Counted from the stretch's first letter, positions 26,013 to 37,540 are shown. The stretch: DNA of 46,585 nt from Lacinutrix sp. MedPE-SW (GCF_001874145.1 NZ_MPCX01000018.1:1-46585), one strand, 5' to 3'. Notes: generated by a model from the letters alone, not told the origin. A program made the numbers and translations.

Positions 26013-26626
26013 TTCTCTAAAGTTTTTATAGATACCTTATATATAGAATCGAAAATCTCAAAAATTTCTTTAGCATCTCGTTTTCTTGTTGAAATGGTAA
26101 TTTCGCAATCGAGTTCTAATTTTTGATTAGTAATATTTATATTCTTTTCTTTTATAACACGCATAACTTTATTCATTAACTCATATTCAAACTTAATTAA
26201 AAAGTTAATGTCTATTGTTTTTGTAACAATGTTAGAAGCTTCTAATGCTAATTGTGCTCCTGTTTTATAAGCATTTATTAAACCACCAACGCCTAATTTA
26301 ACACCACCAAAATAGCGAACAACAACTATAAGAATATTGGTAACTTCGAAAGATTGTATTTGTCCGTAAATAGGCATGCCTGCACTATTGTTAGGTTCGC
26401 CATCATCATTTGCTCTATAAGCTATATTTTCTGTACCAATTTGGTAGGCATAACACCAATGTCTTGCTTGGTGATGTTGTTTTTTTAAATTTTCAATGTG
26501 GTTTTTTACATGGTCTTCATTATGAACAGGAAATGCATAGCCAAAAAATTTTGAGTTTTTATCTTTAAATAAAACTTCTTCCGAAGGTTTTAAAATTGTT
26601 TTATATGTGTCGGTATTATTTTCCAT
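26009..26626 (-). CDS. YigZ/IMPACT family protein
   Basis: This 205-residue protein has the UPF0029 N-terminal domain signature: KFFGYAFPVHNEDHV, RHWCYAYQIG, NDDGEPNNSAGMPIYGQIQ (about 74-92) and VVRYFGGVKLGVGGLI (about 101-116). A short ferredoxin-like C-terminal domain follows. Eukaryotic IMPACT regulates GCN2; the bacterial role is unclear. The start codon shares one base with the stop of the upstream EamA transporter (TAATG), and the HAD gene overlaps the transporter, so three genes are coupled. Confidence 0.93.
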   Translation of the reverse strand: MENNTDTYKTILKPSEEVLFKDKNSKFFGYAFPVHNEDHVKNHIENLKKQHHQARHWCYAYQIGTENIAYRANDDGEPNNSAGMPIYGQIQSFEVTNILIVVVRYFGGVKLGVGGLINAYKTGAQLALEASNIVTKTIDINFLIKFEYELMNKVMRVIKEKNINITNQKLELDCEITISTRKRDAKEIFEIFDSIYKVSIKTLEN

Positions 26627-27489
26627 TATGCCAAAGTTACAAGTAAAATGGAAAGTATTGCAACTAAAATACCAACCCAGTTTTTTAAGCTTAATTTTTC
26701 TTTAAAAAATAATAAGCCAACTAAAGTTGATAACATGACAATAGCAACATTGTTAACAGTAAAAATTGTAGAGCTTTCAATACCTTTGTAATCTAGAGCT
26801 TTTAAAATTAAATAAATAGAATAGTAGTTTACTACTCCTAATATTAAGCCTCCAAAAATACTGCGAGAATCAAATTTAAATTTGCCTTGTATTGCTTTTA
26901 CAGTTAGTATTAAGACACCAATAATTCCTGCTATAGCAAAAATAGTTGCAGAAAAAAGAGGAATACCATCACTGGAAACATAAGAGTTTTCTAGATACTT
27001 AATGGTAGTATCTATAACTCCAGAGCCTATAAATAATAAAATAGGAAGCCATAAGTTTTTTATTTTTATGGTTCCTGTTCTTGCTTTTACCGAGGTTAGA
27101 TATACTGCGATTAATGCTAAAATAATTCCTGTTGTTTTTTGAAAATTTGATGTTTCGTTATAAACATATAAACCAAAAACTATTGGAATAACTACACTCA
27201 TTTTACTGGCAACAGATGCTACCGATAATCCGTTACGTTGTGCAGTTAAAGCCATAACATTAAATATGCTAATAAATAAAAAGCCTAAAAAAACAGCGCC
27301 TAAAAACCACTCTTTATATATGATTTCTTTAGCAACAAAAGTTTCGTTAGAGCTTAAAATACCAGTAGTAAAAGCTGCGAAATAATTTATTATAATGGCT
27401 TGTAATGTGTTTATTTTAAATTTGCCTAATAAATTAAAAATTACAAAAATTAATGTTGAGGCAATTATGCTTAACAGAAGATAAATCAA
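26626..27489 (-). CDS. EamA/DMT-family transporter
   Basis: This 287-residue inner-membrane protein has about ten transmembrane helices and the two-fold EamA repeat of drug/metabolite transporters. The substrate is unknown; relatives export amino acids, sugars or nucleobases. Conserved family features include GLSVASVASKMSVVIP in the first half and VNNVAIVMLSTLVGLLFFKE near the end. It overlaps the upstream HAD gene by 4 bp and the downstream YigZ gene by 1 bp. Confidence 0.92.
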   Translation of the reverse strand: MIYLLLSIIASTLIFVIFNLLGKFKINTLQAIIINYFAAFTTGILSSNETFVAKEIIYKEWFLGAVFLGFLFISIFNVMALTAQRNGLSVASVASKMSVVIPIVFGLYVYNETSNFQKTTGIILALIAVYLTSVKARTGTIKIKNLWLPILLFIGSGVIDTTIKYLENSYVSSDGIPLFSATIFAIAGIIGVLILTVKAIQGKFKFDSRSIFGGLILGVVNYYSIYLILKALDYKGIESSTIFTVNNVAIVMLSTLVGLLFFKEKLSLKNWVGILVAILSILLVTLA

Positions 27490-28097
27490 AATAAATCTCT
27501 TTTTATTGTAAATAAATCTGTAATATCTTCGGTTTTAGGATTGTTATTCCAAACGTTTATACCAAGTTTTTGTGCAGCTACAGTATTTTCGACTGTATCA
27601 TCTATAAATAGACATTCTTCTGCTTTTAAATTATTTTCGTTTAAAACAAATTCAAAAATACTAGCATCAGGTTTTCTCATCATGATTTCATGAGAGAGAT
27701 AAAACTTATTGAAACTCGATTTAAAATCGTTATAAAACGGTACATGTTGTTTTATACAATCGATGTGTAACGCATTAGTGTTACTTAAAAGTATAAGATT
27801 GTATTTTTTTTCTTTAGCTAAAGTTTCAATAAAATTTAAACGCTTTGGCGGAAAGTCTCGAATAATAAAGTTCCAAGCATCTGTAATATCTTTTTTAGAA
27901 AGCTTAGGGAAATTTTCGGTATAAAATTCTAAAAATTCGTTTGTAGACAATAAGCCTTGCTCATATAATGTGTTGATGGCTATTAAATCATCAGATAGTG
28001 CTTCCATTTCAAAAAGCTCTAAAGCATTGCTCATCGCGCCTTCTTTGTCTAAATTAATAAAGACATCTCCAAAATCAAAAATTATGGTTTTTATCAT
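27486..28097 (-). CDS. HAD-superfamily hydrolase (subfamily IA)
   Basis: This 203-residue phosphatase-like protein has motif I IIFDFGDV (5-12, nucleophile Asp8), motif II LLSNTNALH, motif III lysine in MRKPDASIF and motif IV CLFIDDTVENTVAA. The helical cap lies between about 15 and 90. Relatives act on sugar phosphates, phosphoglycolate or nucleotides; the substrate is unknown. It lies 31 bp downstream of ribD and overlaps the transporter by 4 bp. A riboflavin-pathway phosphatase role (removing the phosphate after RibD) is conceivable from context only. Confidence 0.92.
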   Translation of the reverse strand: MIKTIIFDFGDVFINLDKEGAMSNALELFEMEALSDDLIAINTLYEQGLLSTNEFLEFYTENFPKLSKKDITDAWNFIIRDFPPKRLNFIETLAKEKKYNLILLSNTNALHIDCIKQHVPFYNDFKSSFNKFYLSHEIMMRKPDASIFEFVLNENNLKAEECLFIDDTVENTVAAQKLGINVWNNNPKTEDITDLFTIKRDLF

Positions 28098-28128
28098 TTT
28101 AATAGGTGTTTCTAAATGTGTTAGAAAA

Positions 28129-29115
28129 CTAGTGGTTATTTTGGTAAGTTAATAAAGTATCGTTTAATATGGTTTCTTCTGCTTTAAGTTCTCCAGAAAA
28201 ATTTGGTGCTTTTATACCATCAGTAAAAGTAATATGGCCTTTAAAGACTTTAGCTTCGTCCCAAAGATTTTCATTAATAAAAAGTTGTAAGGTTTTTGCG
28301 CCTCCTTCAATAATAACCGAGTTTATATTTTGCTTAAATAAAAAGGAGCAAATGTCATTAGCTGTTTGTGCTTTAATTGTAAGCGTTTCTGCTTCGTTAT
28401 TAAAAATTGTATATTCTTTAGAGAGCATATTATTTTTGTCTAATACAATTCGCGTAGGGTTATTGCCGCTCCAATCCCTTACATTTAAAGTAGGATTGTC
28501 CTTTATAACTGTTGTTGTACCTACTAAAATAGCTTGTTCTTGGGCGCGCCATTTATGCACAAGCTGTCGTGAAATTTTATTTGTAATCCAAACTGGTTTT
28601 TGTTCTGTTCTGGTTTTTGGAGCAATATAGCCATTACTGGTTTCTGCCCATTTTAATATTATATAAGGACGTTTTTTATTATGAAATGTAAAAAAACGTT
28701 TGTGGTGTTCTTTACATTTGTTTTCTAAAATACCTAAGGTAACTTTACAGTTGGCACCCATTAACTTTTTTATGCCTTTACCAGCAACTTCTGGATTATC
28801 ATCTACGCAGCCAATAACAACATTAGGTATATTGTGGTGAATAATTAAATCGCTGCATGGTGGTGTTTTACCATAGTGAGAGCAAGGCTCAAGAGTAACG
28901 TATAGTGTGCTTTTTTTAAGTAAATCTTTGTTTTTAACTGCATTTATTGCATTAACCTCGGCATGATTACCTCCATAAGCACTGGTAAAACCTTCTCCAA
29001 TTATAATATTATTATGTACTATTACCGCACCAACCATAGGATTAGGACGTGTTGTGCCTAAACCATTATTAGCAATTTGTATTGCTCTTTGCATGTATGT
29101 TTCGTGAGTAGTCAA
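28129..29115 (-). CDS. ribD: Bifunctional riboflavin deaminase/reductase RibD
   Basis: RibD deaminates and then reduces the pyrimidine intermediate of riboflavin synthesis. The 328 residues comprise an N-terminal zinc deaminase domain with His51 and Glu53 in GGNHAEVNA and Cys78 and Cys87 in PCSHYGKTPPC, and a C-terminal reductase domain beginning near 148 (RPYIILKWAETSNGYIA) with VIIEGGAKTLQLF. The length is slightly short (usual about 360), the reduction being in the reductase half. No FMN riboswitch is seen upstream; the gene follows a lipoprotein gene by 3 bp. Confidence 0.96.
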   Translation of the reverse strand: MTTHETYMQRAIQIANNGLGTTRPNPMVGAVIVHNNIIIGEGFTSAYGGNHAEVNAINAVKNKDLLKKSTLYVTLEPCSHYGKTPPCSDLIIHHNIPNVVIGCVDDNPEVAGKGIKKLMGANCKVTLGILENKCKEHHKRFFTFHNKKRPYIILKWAETSNGYIAPKTRTEQKPVWITNKISRQLVHKWRAQEQAILVGTTTVIKDNPTLNVRDWSGNNPTRIVLDKNNMLSKEYTIFNNEAETLTIKAQTANDICSFLFKQNINSVIIEGGAKTLQLFINENLWDEAKVFKGHITFTDGIKAPNFSGELKAEETILNDTLLTYQNNH

Positions 29116-29118
29116 GAT

Positions 29119-29574
29119 TTACAATTTAATTTTTACATCTTGAATTTCATCTAAGGCGTATTTATGAGAGAAACCAAAAACTTTATACTTTATTTCTCCT
29201 TTATATTGCACTTGCATACCTTTATTTAAAACACTATTAAGTAAACCACTAAGGTTGTTTAAATTTAAAATTTTATTCGCAGGTATGTTTGCTTTTAAAG
29301 GGATTGAGAACTCTTTTTTTGCAGGAACGTTAAAAGTTTTAGAGCTTACTGTACCAACTTCAATATCGTTAACAACAACTTTAATACCATCAGTTTCTAA
29401 TTTACCACCAATAGTATTCGGATTGTTAAAAAAAGCATCGGCAGTTAAAATAATAAACTCATTATTAGAGTCTTCAACTTCTATGTTTTCAATACGTAAA
29501 AATTCTGGTTTTTCGTTTACTTTGCAACTTAGTATTGTAAGTAGAATTGTTGATAAGATTATGAGTTTCTTCAT
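29119..29574 (-). CDS. LEA-14-like (water stress/hypersensitive response domain) lipoprotein
   Basis: This 151-residue protein has a lipobox ILSC with Cys17 and a single LEA-14-like beta-sandwich: an N-terminal RIENIEVEDSNN strand, FFNNPNTIGGKLE (the family's NPN motif), VVVNDIEVGTVS and FSIPLKANIPANKIL. Such domains are of unknown function and are exported in Bacteroidota. It is first in the run to ribD, with a minus-strand TATTTTTA -7-like box upstream. Lipidation suggests outer-membrane anchoring. Confidence 0.85.
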   Translation of the reverse strand: MKKLIILSTILLTILSCKVNEKPEFLRIENIEVEDSNNEFIILTADAFFNNPNTIGGKLETDGIKVVVNDIEVGTVSSKTFNVPAKKEFSIPLKANIPANKILNLNNLSGLLNSVLNKGMQVQYKGEIKYKVFGFSHKYALDEIQDVKIKL

Positions 29575-29638
29575 CTAAAAATTTTTATAATTACTGTATA
29601 TTCAGCCTTTAAATAAAGCGTAAAAATACCATAATATT

Positions 29639-30130
29639 GTGAGTAATAATAATTACATAATAAGAGAAATAGAACAGCAAGATAATGCAGCTTTAGAAAG
29701 CGTTATAAGAGCTTGTTTTCCAGAGTTTGATATTCCATTAGAAGGTACTGCTTTTGCAGATCCAGAGACTAAGAAAATGTTTGAATCTTATCAAAATAGT
29801 AATGATGTGTATTATGTAATAGATAGAGATGGAGAAATACTTGGTGGCGCTGGAGTAAAACCTTTAGAAGGCTTTGAAGATCGTGTTTGTGAGATTCAAA
29901 AAATGTATTTTTCTCCTAAAGTTAGAGGTAAAGGTTTGGGTAAAAAGTTATTTAAAAAGTGTTTAGAAGCAGCAAAAACATTAGGCTACAAACAATGTTA
30001 TATAGAGTCTGCACCACAGTTAAAAGCAGCAATTCATATTTATGAGTATTTTGGTTTTAAGCATTTAAATGCGCCATTAGGTAATACTGGACATACAGCT
30101 TGTGCTGTTTGGATGCTAAAAGATTTATAA
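29639..30130 (+). CDS. GNAT-family N-acetyltransferase
   Basis: The 163 residues start at GTG, since no in-frame ATG lies nearby and the N-terminus NNYIIREIEQQDNAALESVI is complete for the family. The acetyl-CoA motif is KMYFSPKVRGKGLGKKLFKK (about 91-110), and YIESAPQLKAAIHIYEYFGF follows. The acceptor is unknown. prmC begins 16 bp downstream, so they are probably cotranscribed; in E. coli another acetyltransferase, RimI, acts in translation, but equivalence is not shown. Confidence 0.88.
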   Translation: MSNNNYIIREIEQQDNAALESVIRACFPEFDIPLEGTAFADPETKKMFESYQNSNDVYYVIDRDGEILGGAGVKPLEGFEDRVCEIQKMYFSPKVRGKGLGKKLFKKCLEAAKTLGYKQCYIESAPQLKAAIHIYEYFGFKHLNAPLGNTGHTACAVWMLKDL

Positions 30131-30146
30131 AACTAAAAACAAGCTT

Positions 30147-31016
30147 GTGTTAATTAAAGATTTAAAAAATATCTTTCATAAAGAATTAGATGCTATTTAT
30201 GGTGTAGAAGAAGTTGCTAGCTTTTTCTTTATTTGTACAGAAAACTATTATAATGTTACGCGTTTACAATTAGCCTTAGATTCAGATTTAGCTATTAATA
30301 AAGAAGAGCAAACCGTTATATTTAACGCGCTTGAAGATTTAAAAAACGAAAAACCCATTCAATACATAATTGGTGAAACAGAATTTTACGGTTTACCATT
30401 TAAAGTTAATAAGCACACACTAATTCCAAGACCAGAAACCGAAGAACTTGTCACTTTAGTTTTAAAAACCGCAAAACAAAAACTAAAAGAATCTAAACCA
30501 CTTACTTGTTTAGATATAGGAACAGGAAGTGGTTGTATAGCAATTTCACTAGCAAAAGAATTAAAGGAAGCACAAGTTTATGCAATAGATGTTTCTACAG
30601 AAGCAATAAAAAAAGCAAAAGAAAATGCAGTATTAAATAATGTAGCTGTAGAGTTTATTAAATGCGATATTTTAAACACTTGCAATGAAACATTAAATAA
30701 AGATTTAAAGTTTAATGTTATAATTTCAAATCCGCCATATGTTAGAAACCTTGAAAAAGCCGAAATAAAAAATAATGTACTAAACAACGAGCCGCATTTA
30801 GCACTGTTTGTAGAAGACGACAACCCATTACTTTTTTATAAGGCAATTGCCGAGTTTGCAACAAAAAAATTACATAAAAACGGAAAACTTTTTTTTGAAA
30901 TAAATGAATATCTTGGAGCAGAAACTAAAGCTTTAGTAGAAAGTATAGGCTTTAAAAATGTAGAAATAATAAAAGATATATTTAATAAAGATAGAATGTT
31001 ATCTGCAGATTTATAA
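30147..31016 (+). CDS. prmC: Release factor N5-glutamine methyltransferase
   Basis: PrmC methylates the glutamine of the GGQ motif in RF1 and RF2. The 289 residues comprise an N-terminal helical domain (about 1-85), the linker TLIPRPETEEL (91-101), the SAM motif CLDIGTGSGCIAISLA (about 121-136) and the catalytic NPPY at 195-198. The start is GTG. It lies between a GNAT gene and a LOG-family gene on the same strand. Confidence 0.96.
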   Translation: MLIKDLKNIFHKELDAIYGVEEVASFFFICTENYYNVTRLQLALDSDLAINKEEQTVIFNALEDLKNEKPIQYIIGETEFYGLPFKVNKHTLIPRPETEELVTLVLKTAKQKLKESKPLTCLDIGTGSGCIAISLAKELKEAQVYAIDVSTEAIKKAKENAVLNNVAVEFIKCDILNTCNETLNKDLKFNVIISNPPYVRNLEKAEIKNNVLNNEPHLALFVEDDNPLLFYKAIAEFATKKLHKNGKLFFEINEYLGAETKALVESIGFKNVEIIKDIFNKDRMLSADL

Positions 31017-31047
31017 GTTTATAAAACAAAATATAAAAGCAATTAAA

Positions 31048-33628
<2,581 letters not shown>

Positions 33629-33756
33629 CTTTTTTTTGAATTTTTTTTGTTTAATGTTGTTTAAAAAAGTGTGTTTTTAAATCAAATTTAATTTTTTTCT
33701 TGTTTGTTAAAAATTGTTGTTGTTATTTTGATATAACTCAAACTCTATCTTAACTT

Positions 33757-34470
33757 TTGATTTCCTTAAACTCTAAATGTTTACTTGCTGCTATAACTAT
33801 AATTTTTTTAGTTATAGGTTTCAATATGTTTGGTTTTGAGCTACTTTCTTCGTCAATAGAATTATTACTTGTTCCTGTAATAACAGTTTTTTACTATTTA
33901 GGAAATTTAAAAACACCAGGATTAACACTTTTTTTTATTAGTTATTCCATAGGTGATTTAGCTAATATTTTAGATTTTAATAAAGTTTCAGACTGGTCGT
34001 ATTACCTATGTAATACACTCTATATTATAGCTTATTTAGGGCTAATAAGTTACGTGTCTAAACAATTAAACCTCTTGCAGTTAATAAAAAAGAATAAGTT
34101 AGATTTATTTGTGCTTTTATTATTAGCTATAGGTATGACTTATGTGCTTGTTACTATTATTTTATTAGTAGATTTTGACTCAGATAATATTGGGCTCATT
34201 CATTTTGTTGAATTCTCCTTTAGTATCATTTTAATTATATTAATGATGCTTTCTTATTTTAAATATATACAACATACTAGTAGAAAATTTTTTCTATTAT
34301 TTTTAGGTTGTTTATGTTTAGTATTCTCTGAGCTTGTATTAGTTGGCTATTATTACATTGCAGAGTATGTTTTTATTAGTTATATATCTACAATACTATA
34401 TGTTACAGCGATTTTTTTGTTGTATTACCACACCTTAATTAACCATGAAAGTTTTATTGAAACAACTTAG
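33757..34470 (+). CDS. Multi-pass membrane protein, tandem paralogue 1
   Basis: This 237-residue protein has about eight transmembrane helices and almost no soluble domain. The layout and ISYSIGDLANIL in helix 3 recall YhhN-type membrane proteins (lysoplasmalogenase-like), but the match is weak and no function is assigned. The next gene has the same length and layout and shares motifs such as K.FLLFL..C.VFSE.V near residue 175-195, so it is a diverged duplicate. It follows ligA after 128 bp of AT-rich DNA without a clear promoter. Confidence 0.75.
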   Translation: MISLNSKCLLAAITIIFLVIGFNMFGFELLSSSIELLLVPVITVFYYLGNLKTPGLTLFFISYSIGDLANILDFNKVSDWSYYLCNTLYIIAYLGLISYVSKQLNLLQLIKKNKLDLFVLLLLAIGMTYVLVTIILLVDFDSDNIGLIHFVEFSFSIILIILMMLSYFKYIQHTSRKFFLLFLGCLCLVFSELVLVGYYYIAEYVFISYISTILYVTAIFLLYYHTLINHESFIETT

Positions 34471-34590
34471 TATAAAGTTTAATTACTTTATCTAATATCA
34501 TTCAAAAAAATATGTGCTATTAATGTTTTTTTGATGACTAATATTTTGGCTTAAAGGTTTTTGAATGATTTTCTATATTTTACAATTCAT

Positions 34591-34640
34591 CGATTAAATA
34601 CATTTTTTACCGATTAAATGTTTTTTATTTAGTATATTTG
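34591..34640 (+). promoter_or_regulatory. Direct-repeat operator and promoter of paralogue 2
   Basis: CGATTAAAT occurs at 34591-34599 and 34611-34619, a 20-bp period (about two helical turns), each followed by a T-rich tract. A TATATTTG -7 box follows at 34633-34640, 21 bp before the ATG, with no TTTG 19 nt upstream. The spacing suits an activator bound at the -33 region; LytTR-type regulators use such direct repeats, but that assignment is inferred. Confidence 0.5.
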
Positions 34641-34660
34641 TAATCCCAAATCTATTATAA

Positions 34661-35377
34661 ATGAGAATTAACAGACTGCAAATAATAAGCAGCGCTATAG
34701 TGGCGCTTGCTTTTGTGTTTTTATTTGGTGCAATTTTTAACTTTGAAATTGTTTCAAATTATTCTAGAGCACTAATATTACCTTTTTTTGTATGTTTATA
34801 TTTTATAGAGTCTGAAAGAAAAAGCTTTTATTTTGCAACTTTTTTAATTTCTTGTTCACTAGCCGAATTATCTAAGATTTTTTGGGATTTTAACTATTCT
34901 CTTTTCTCTACAGTAAGCAATATTGGATATATTATTGGTTATTCTAGTTTGCTATTTTATATGGCAAAAAGTATTAATTATTCAATTTTATTTAAAAAAT
35001 TTCAAGTACCAATTATCGTATTAACTGTATTTAATATTTATTTAATTTATACATTAAATCAAATGATATTAGCAGACGAGACTATTAAAACGTATACATT
35101 TAGTTTTGTGTTAGAGTGTTTTTATAATATTTGTGTATTATTAATATTATCGGTCTCACTACTTAATTATCTATATCATGATTCTAAAAGAAGTTTGTTG
35201 CTTTTTTTAGCTAGTGTTTGTATCGTATTTTCAGAAATGGTACAAGTTGCTTACATCTTTGTGTCTTCAGCTTATGTATTAAGTATTGTGTATTCTATTT
35301 TACTTTTTACAGGATTTCTATTAGTCTATATTTATATTACTTCTAAAATAAATAAATATTATAAAGTTTTATTTTAA
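34661..35377 (+). CDS. Multi-pass membrane protein, tandem paralogue 2
   Basis: This 238-residue protein has about eight transmembrane helices. It matches paralogue 1 in length, helix spacing and C-terminal motif (RSLLLFLASVCIVFSEMVQV). In helix 3 the acidic site is kept as SCSLAELSKIF where paralogue 1 has SYSIGDLANIL. It has its own promoter with a direct-repeat site, so it is controlled apart from paralogue 1. It overlaps the convergent DoxX gene by 9 bp. Function is unknown. Confidence 0.75.
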   Translation: MRINRLQIISSAIVALAFVFLFGAIFNFEIVSNYSRALILPFFVCLYFIESERKSFYFATFLISCSLAELSKIFWDFNYSLFSTVSNIGYIIGYSSLLFYMAKSINYSILFKKFQVPIIVLTVFNIYLIYTLNQMILADETIKTYTFSFVLECFYNICVLLILSVSLLNYLYHDSKRSLLLFLASVCIVFSEMVQVAYIFVSSAYVLSIVYSILLFTGFLLVYIYITSKINKYYKVLF

Positions 35378-35743
35378 AAAAGGTATTGTTTTTCTATAGA
35401 AATAAAGTGTAATTCCAGAGAGAACAAATACAATTATAGCAGTTATAAATAATAATCCTTTATCATTATTTACTTCAATACCTAGTCGTGTTAAGTGCAT
35501 TATAATAGCACCACTCATAATTGCTAAAGTCAATATAGCACCAGTCCACACGGTTTTGGGTATTAATAAAAGAATTCCAGCAACGAGTTCTAAAACGCCT
35601 ACAAAAATTCTGCCTACAGGCTCAAGATTTACTTGTTTAAAAATGTAAACACTATCTGGATGCCCAGTAAACTTAAAACGTAATGTTTGAATAAGTATTA
35701 TAGCAATTGCCAATCTAATAATAAAAAAGACCTTGGTTTTCAT
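35369..35743 (-). CDS. DoxX-family membrane protein
   Basis: This 124-residue protein has four transmembrane helices and the DoxX-like motif GRIFVGVLELVAGILLLIP (about 44-62). DoxX-like proteins are implicated in redox or quinone-linked membrane processes, but most members, including this one, have no assigned reaction. It ends inside the 3' end of the convergent paralogue 2 and is followed upstream by the split 5'-nucleotidase genes on the same strand. Confidence 0.83.
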   Translation of the reverse strand: MKTKVFFIIRLAIAIILIQTLRFKFTGHPDSVYIFKQVNLEPVGRIFVGVLELVAGILLLIPKTVWTGAILTLAIMSGAIIMHLTRLGIEVNNDKGLLFITAIIVFVLSGITLYFYRKTIPFLK

Positions 35744-35790
35744 GTAAAACGATTTTGTTTAACCAATAGGTCGTAATTTAAATATAGAAT

Positions 35791-36708
35791 TTACACTATA
35801 ATAGAGGTTCCGTTTGCAGTTTTATTTTTTTCGGCGTCAAAATAAAAATCTATTCTACCTAAATTAATACCATAACAGCCTACTTGATTTACTAAAACAT
35901 TTTTACCATCAACGTTTTGTGCTACAGTTGGTTTAGGTAAAAAAGTGTGAGTATGCCCACCAATAATTAAATCTATATTTTTTGTAGCTTTTGCAAGGTT
36001 TAAATCGGAGATTTTATCTGGACTTCTTCTATAGTGATAACCCAAATGCGATAAGCAAATGATGAGGTCGCAATGCTCTTCATCTTTTAAAATTCTAGTC
36101 ATGTCTTGGGCAATTTCTATTGGGTCTAGGTAATTAGTTTCCTTATACATGTTTTTGTTAACCAAACCATCAAGTTTTATTCCTAAACCAAAAACGCCAA
36201 TTTTAATTCCATCTTTTATAAATATGTGATATGGTTTAACGTGAGTATCCATAATCGTATTTTTAAAATCGTAATTGGCAGATAAAAATTTAAATTCTGC
36301 ATGTGGTAATTGTGCATACAAGCCATCAATACCATTATCAAAATCATGATTCCCAATAGTAGCAGCATCGTATTTTAATTTAGACATAAGTTTGAATTCT
36401 AACTCACCACCGTAATAATTAAAATAAGGTGTGCCTTGAAAAATGTCGCCAGCATCTAATAAAAGTGTGTTTGGGTTTTCATTGCGAATAGACTCTACTA
36501 GAGTAGCACGTCTAGCAACGCCACCTTGGTTTGCATTGCGGCCATCTTCTGGTCCAAAAGCATCGATATGGCTATGTACATCGTTAGTATGTAGTATAGT
36601 AATTTTTTTTGTTTTAGTACTTGCTGTGCAAGATTGTAATCCAAAACCGCCTAATGTTACTAAAGCAGTAGCAGCTGCAGATTGTTCTATAAATTGTCTT
36701 CTTTTCAT
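35791..36708 (-). CDS. 5'-nucleotidase metallophosphatase domain protein, Tat-type lipoprotein
   Basis: This 305-residue protein is the catalytic half of a UshA-like 5'-nucleotidase. A twin-arginine signal KRRQFIEQ with a lipobox-like LQSC (Cys27) suggests Tat export and lipidation. Metal ligands are in ILHTNDVHSHID, LLLDAGDIFQG, TIGNHDFDNG, LSHLGYH and IIGGHTHTF, the complete dinuclear metallophosphatase set. The substrate-binding C-terminal domain is absent and is encoded by the preceding gene, 2 bp upstream. Together they probably hydrolyse extracytoplasmic nucleotides. Confidence 0.92.
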   Translation of the reverse strand: MKRRQFIEQSAAATALVTLGGFGLQSCTASTKTKKITILHTNDVHSHIDAFGPEDGRNANQGGVARRATLVESIRNENPNTLLLDAGDIFQGTPYFNYYGGELEFKLMSKLKYDAATIGNHDFDNGIDGLYAQLPHAEFKFLSANYDFKNTIMDTHVKPYHIFIKDGIKIGVFGLGIKLDGLVNKNMYKETNYLDPIEIAQDMTRILKDEEHCDLIICLSHLGYHYRRSPDKISDLNLAKATKNIDLIIGGHTHTFLPKPTVAQNVDGKNVLVNQVGCYGINLGRIDFYFDAEKNKTANGTSIIV

Positions 36709-36710
36709 AG

Positions 36711-37469
36711 TTATTTAGTTTGAATAAAACGGTTGTCGATTTTTGGATTAATAGTGTCGTTCTTTTTAAAATAGTCAATCATAGCATTTCTAATTTTATA
36801 ATCTAAATAATAAACACTGTCATTTGGTTTAAAAAAGCGCATGCGGTCGCCACCGTCATACAAATAATCATTTGTAGCTAAGTAATACGTTTTATCTTTT
36901 ATAATAGGTTTTCCTTGAACTAGAGTTTTAGTAATGTTAAAATTCTTATCTAACTCTAATGTCATACCGCTAATTGGGTGTGCTTTTTTAGCTTGCCTTA
37001 AATAATCTGCCATACTATCTAATTGTTGTCCTTTTAAGGCTACAACAACAATACTATTTTCAAAAGGCATAACTTGAAAAGCAGTTTCTGTAGTTATATT
37101 TCCTTTAGAAATAATCGAGCGAATACCTCCATGATTTAAAATTACAGCATCTATGTTATTATTAGTACGTTTATTAAAAACAATATTACCTTGAGTGTAA
37201 ACAATATCTGCCATTAAATTTCCAATCGCAGTATTGTATTCGCCATCATTTTTTGTGTAAGTTTTTGGTGCAAAAGATAAAACGGCATTCATATCTTTAT
37301 TAAGGCTTTTGCGATAAGGTGCAATTAAAGAATCGAAATCGGCATTAATAGCAATACTATCTGTAATTGGTAATTGTTTTCCTTCAATTTTAGATAGGTG
37401 TTTCTGGTTTTGTTTACAAGCTGTTAAACTAGCGACTATAAACAAAATAAAAAAGGCATTTAATTTCAT
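36711..37469 (-). CDS. 5'-nucleotidase C-terminal domain lipoprotein
   Basis: This 252-residue protein has a lipobox (LTAC, Cys18) followed by the 5_nucleotid_C domain that binds the nucleotide base: YNTAIGNLMADIVY, ILNHGGIRSIISKGNIT, MPFENSIVVVALKGQQL and YLATNDYLYDGGDRM. It lies upstream of the metallophosphatase half with a 2-bp gap. UshA is normally one chain with the catalytic half first; here the domains are separate, each with its own export signal and in reversed order. No frameshift scar is seen, so this is a true two-gene form. Confidence 0.92.
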   Translation of the reverse strand: MKLNAFFILFIVASLTACKQNQKHLSKIEGKQLPITDSIAINADFDSLIAPYRKSLNKDMNAVLSFAPKTYTKNDGEYNTAIGNLMADIVYTQGNIVFNKRTNNNIDAVILNHGGIRSIISKGNITTETAFQVMPFENSIVVVALKGQQLDSMADYLRQAKKAHPISGMTLELDKNFNITKTLVQGKPIIKDKTYYLATNDYLYDGGDRMRFFKPNDSVYYLDYKIRNAMIDYFKKNDTINPKIDNRFIQTK

Positions 37470-37512
37470 ATACTAATTATTAAAATTAAGCTGAGTATTA
37501 GTTAGGTTTTGC

Positions 37513-37520
37513 TACTTTTG
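37513..37520 (+). promoter_or_regulatory. -7 box of the DUF6913-dapA operon
   Basis: TACTTTTG matches TAnnTTTG and ends 20 bp before the ATG at 37541. Confidence 0.55.
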
Positions 37521-37540
37521 TAACAAAGCGATAAATATAG

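Noticed and set aside
28129-29638. FMN riboswitch upstream of ribD
   Set aside because: ribD follows a lipoprotein gene after 3 bp, and the short region before that gene has none of the conserved FMN-element sequence.
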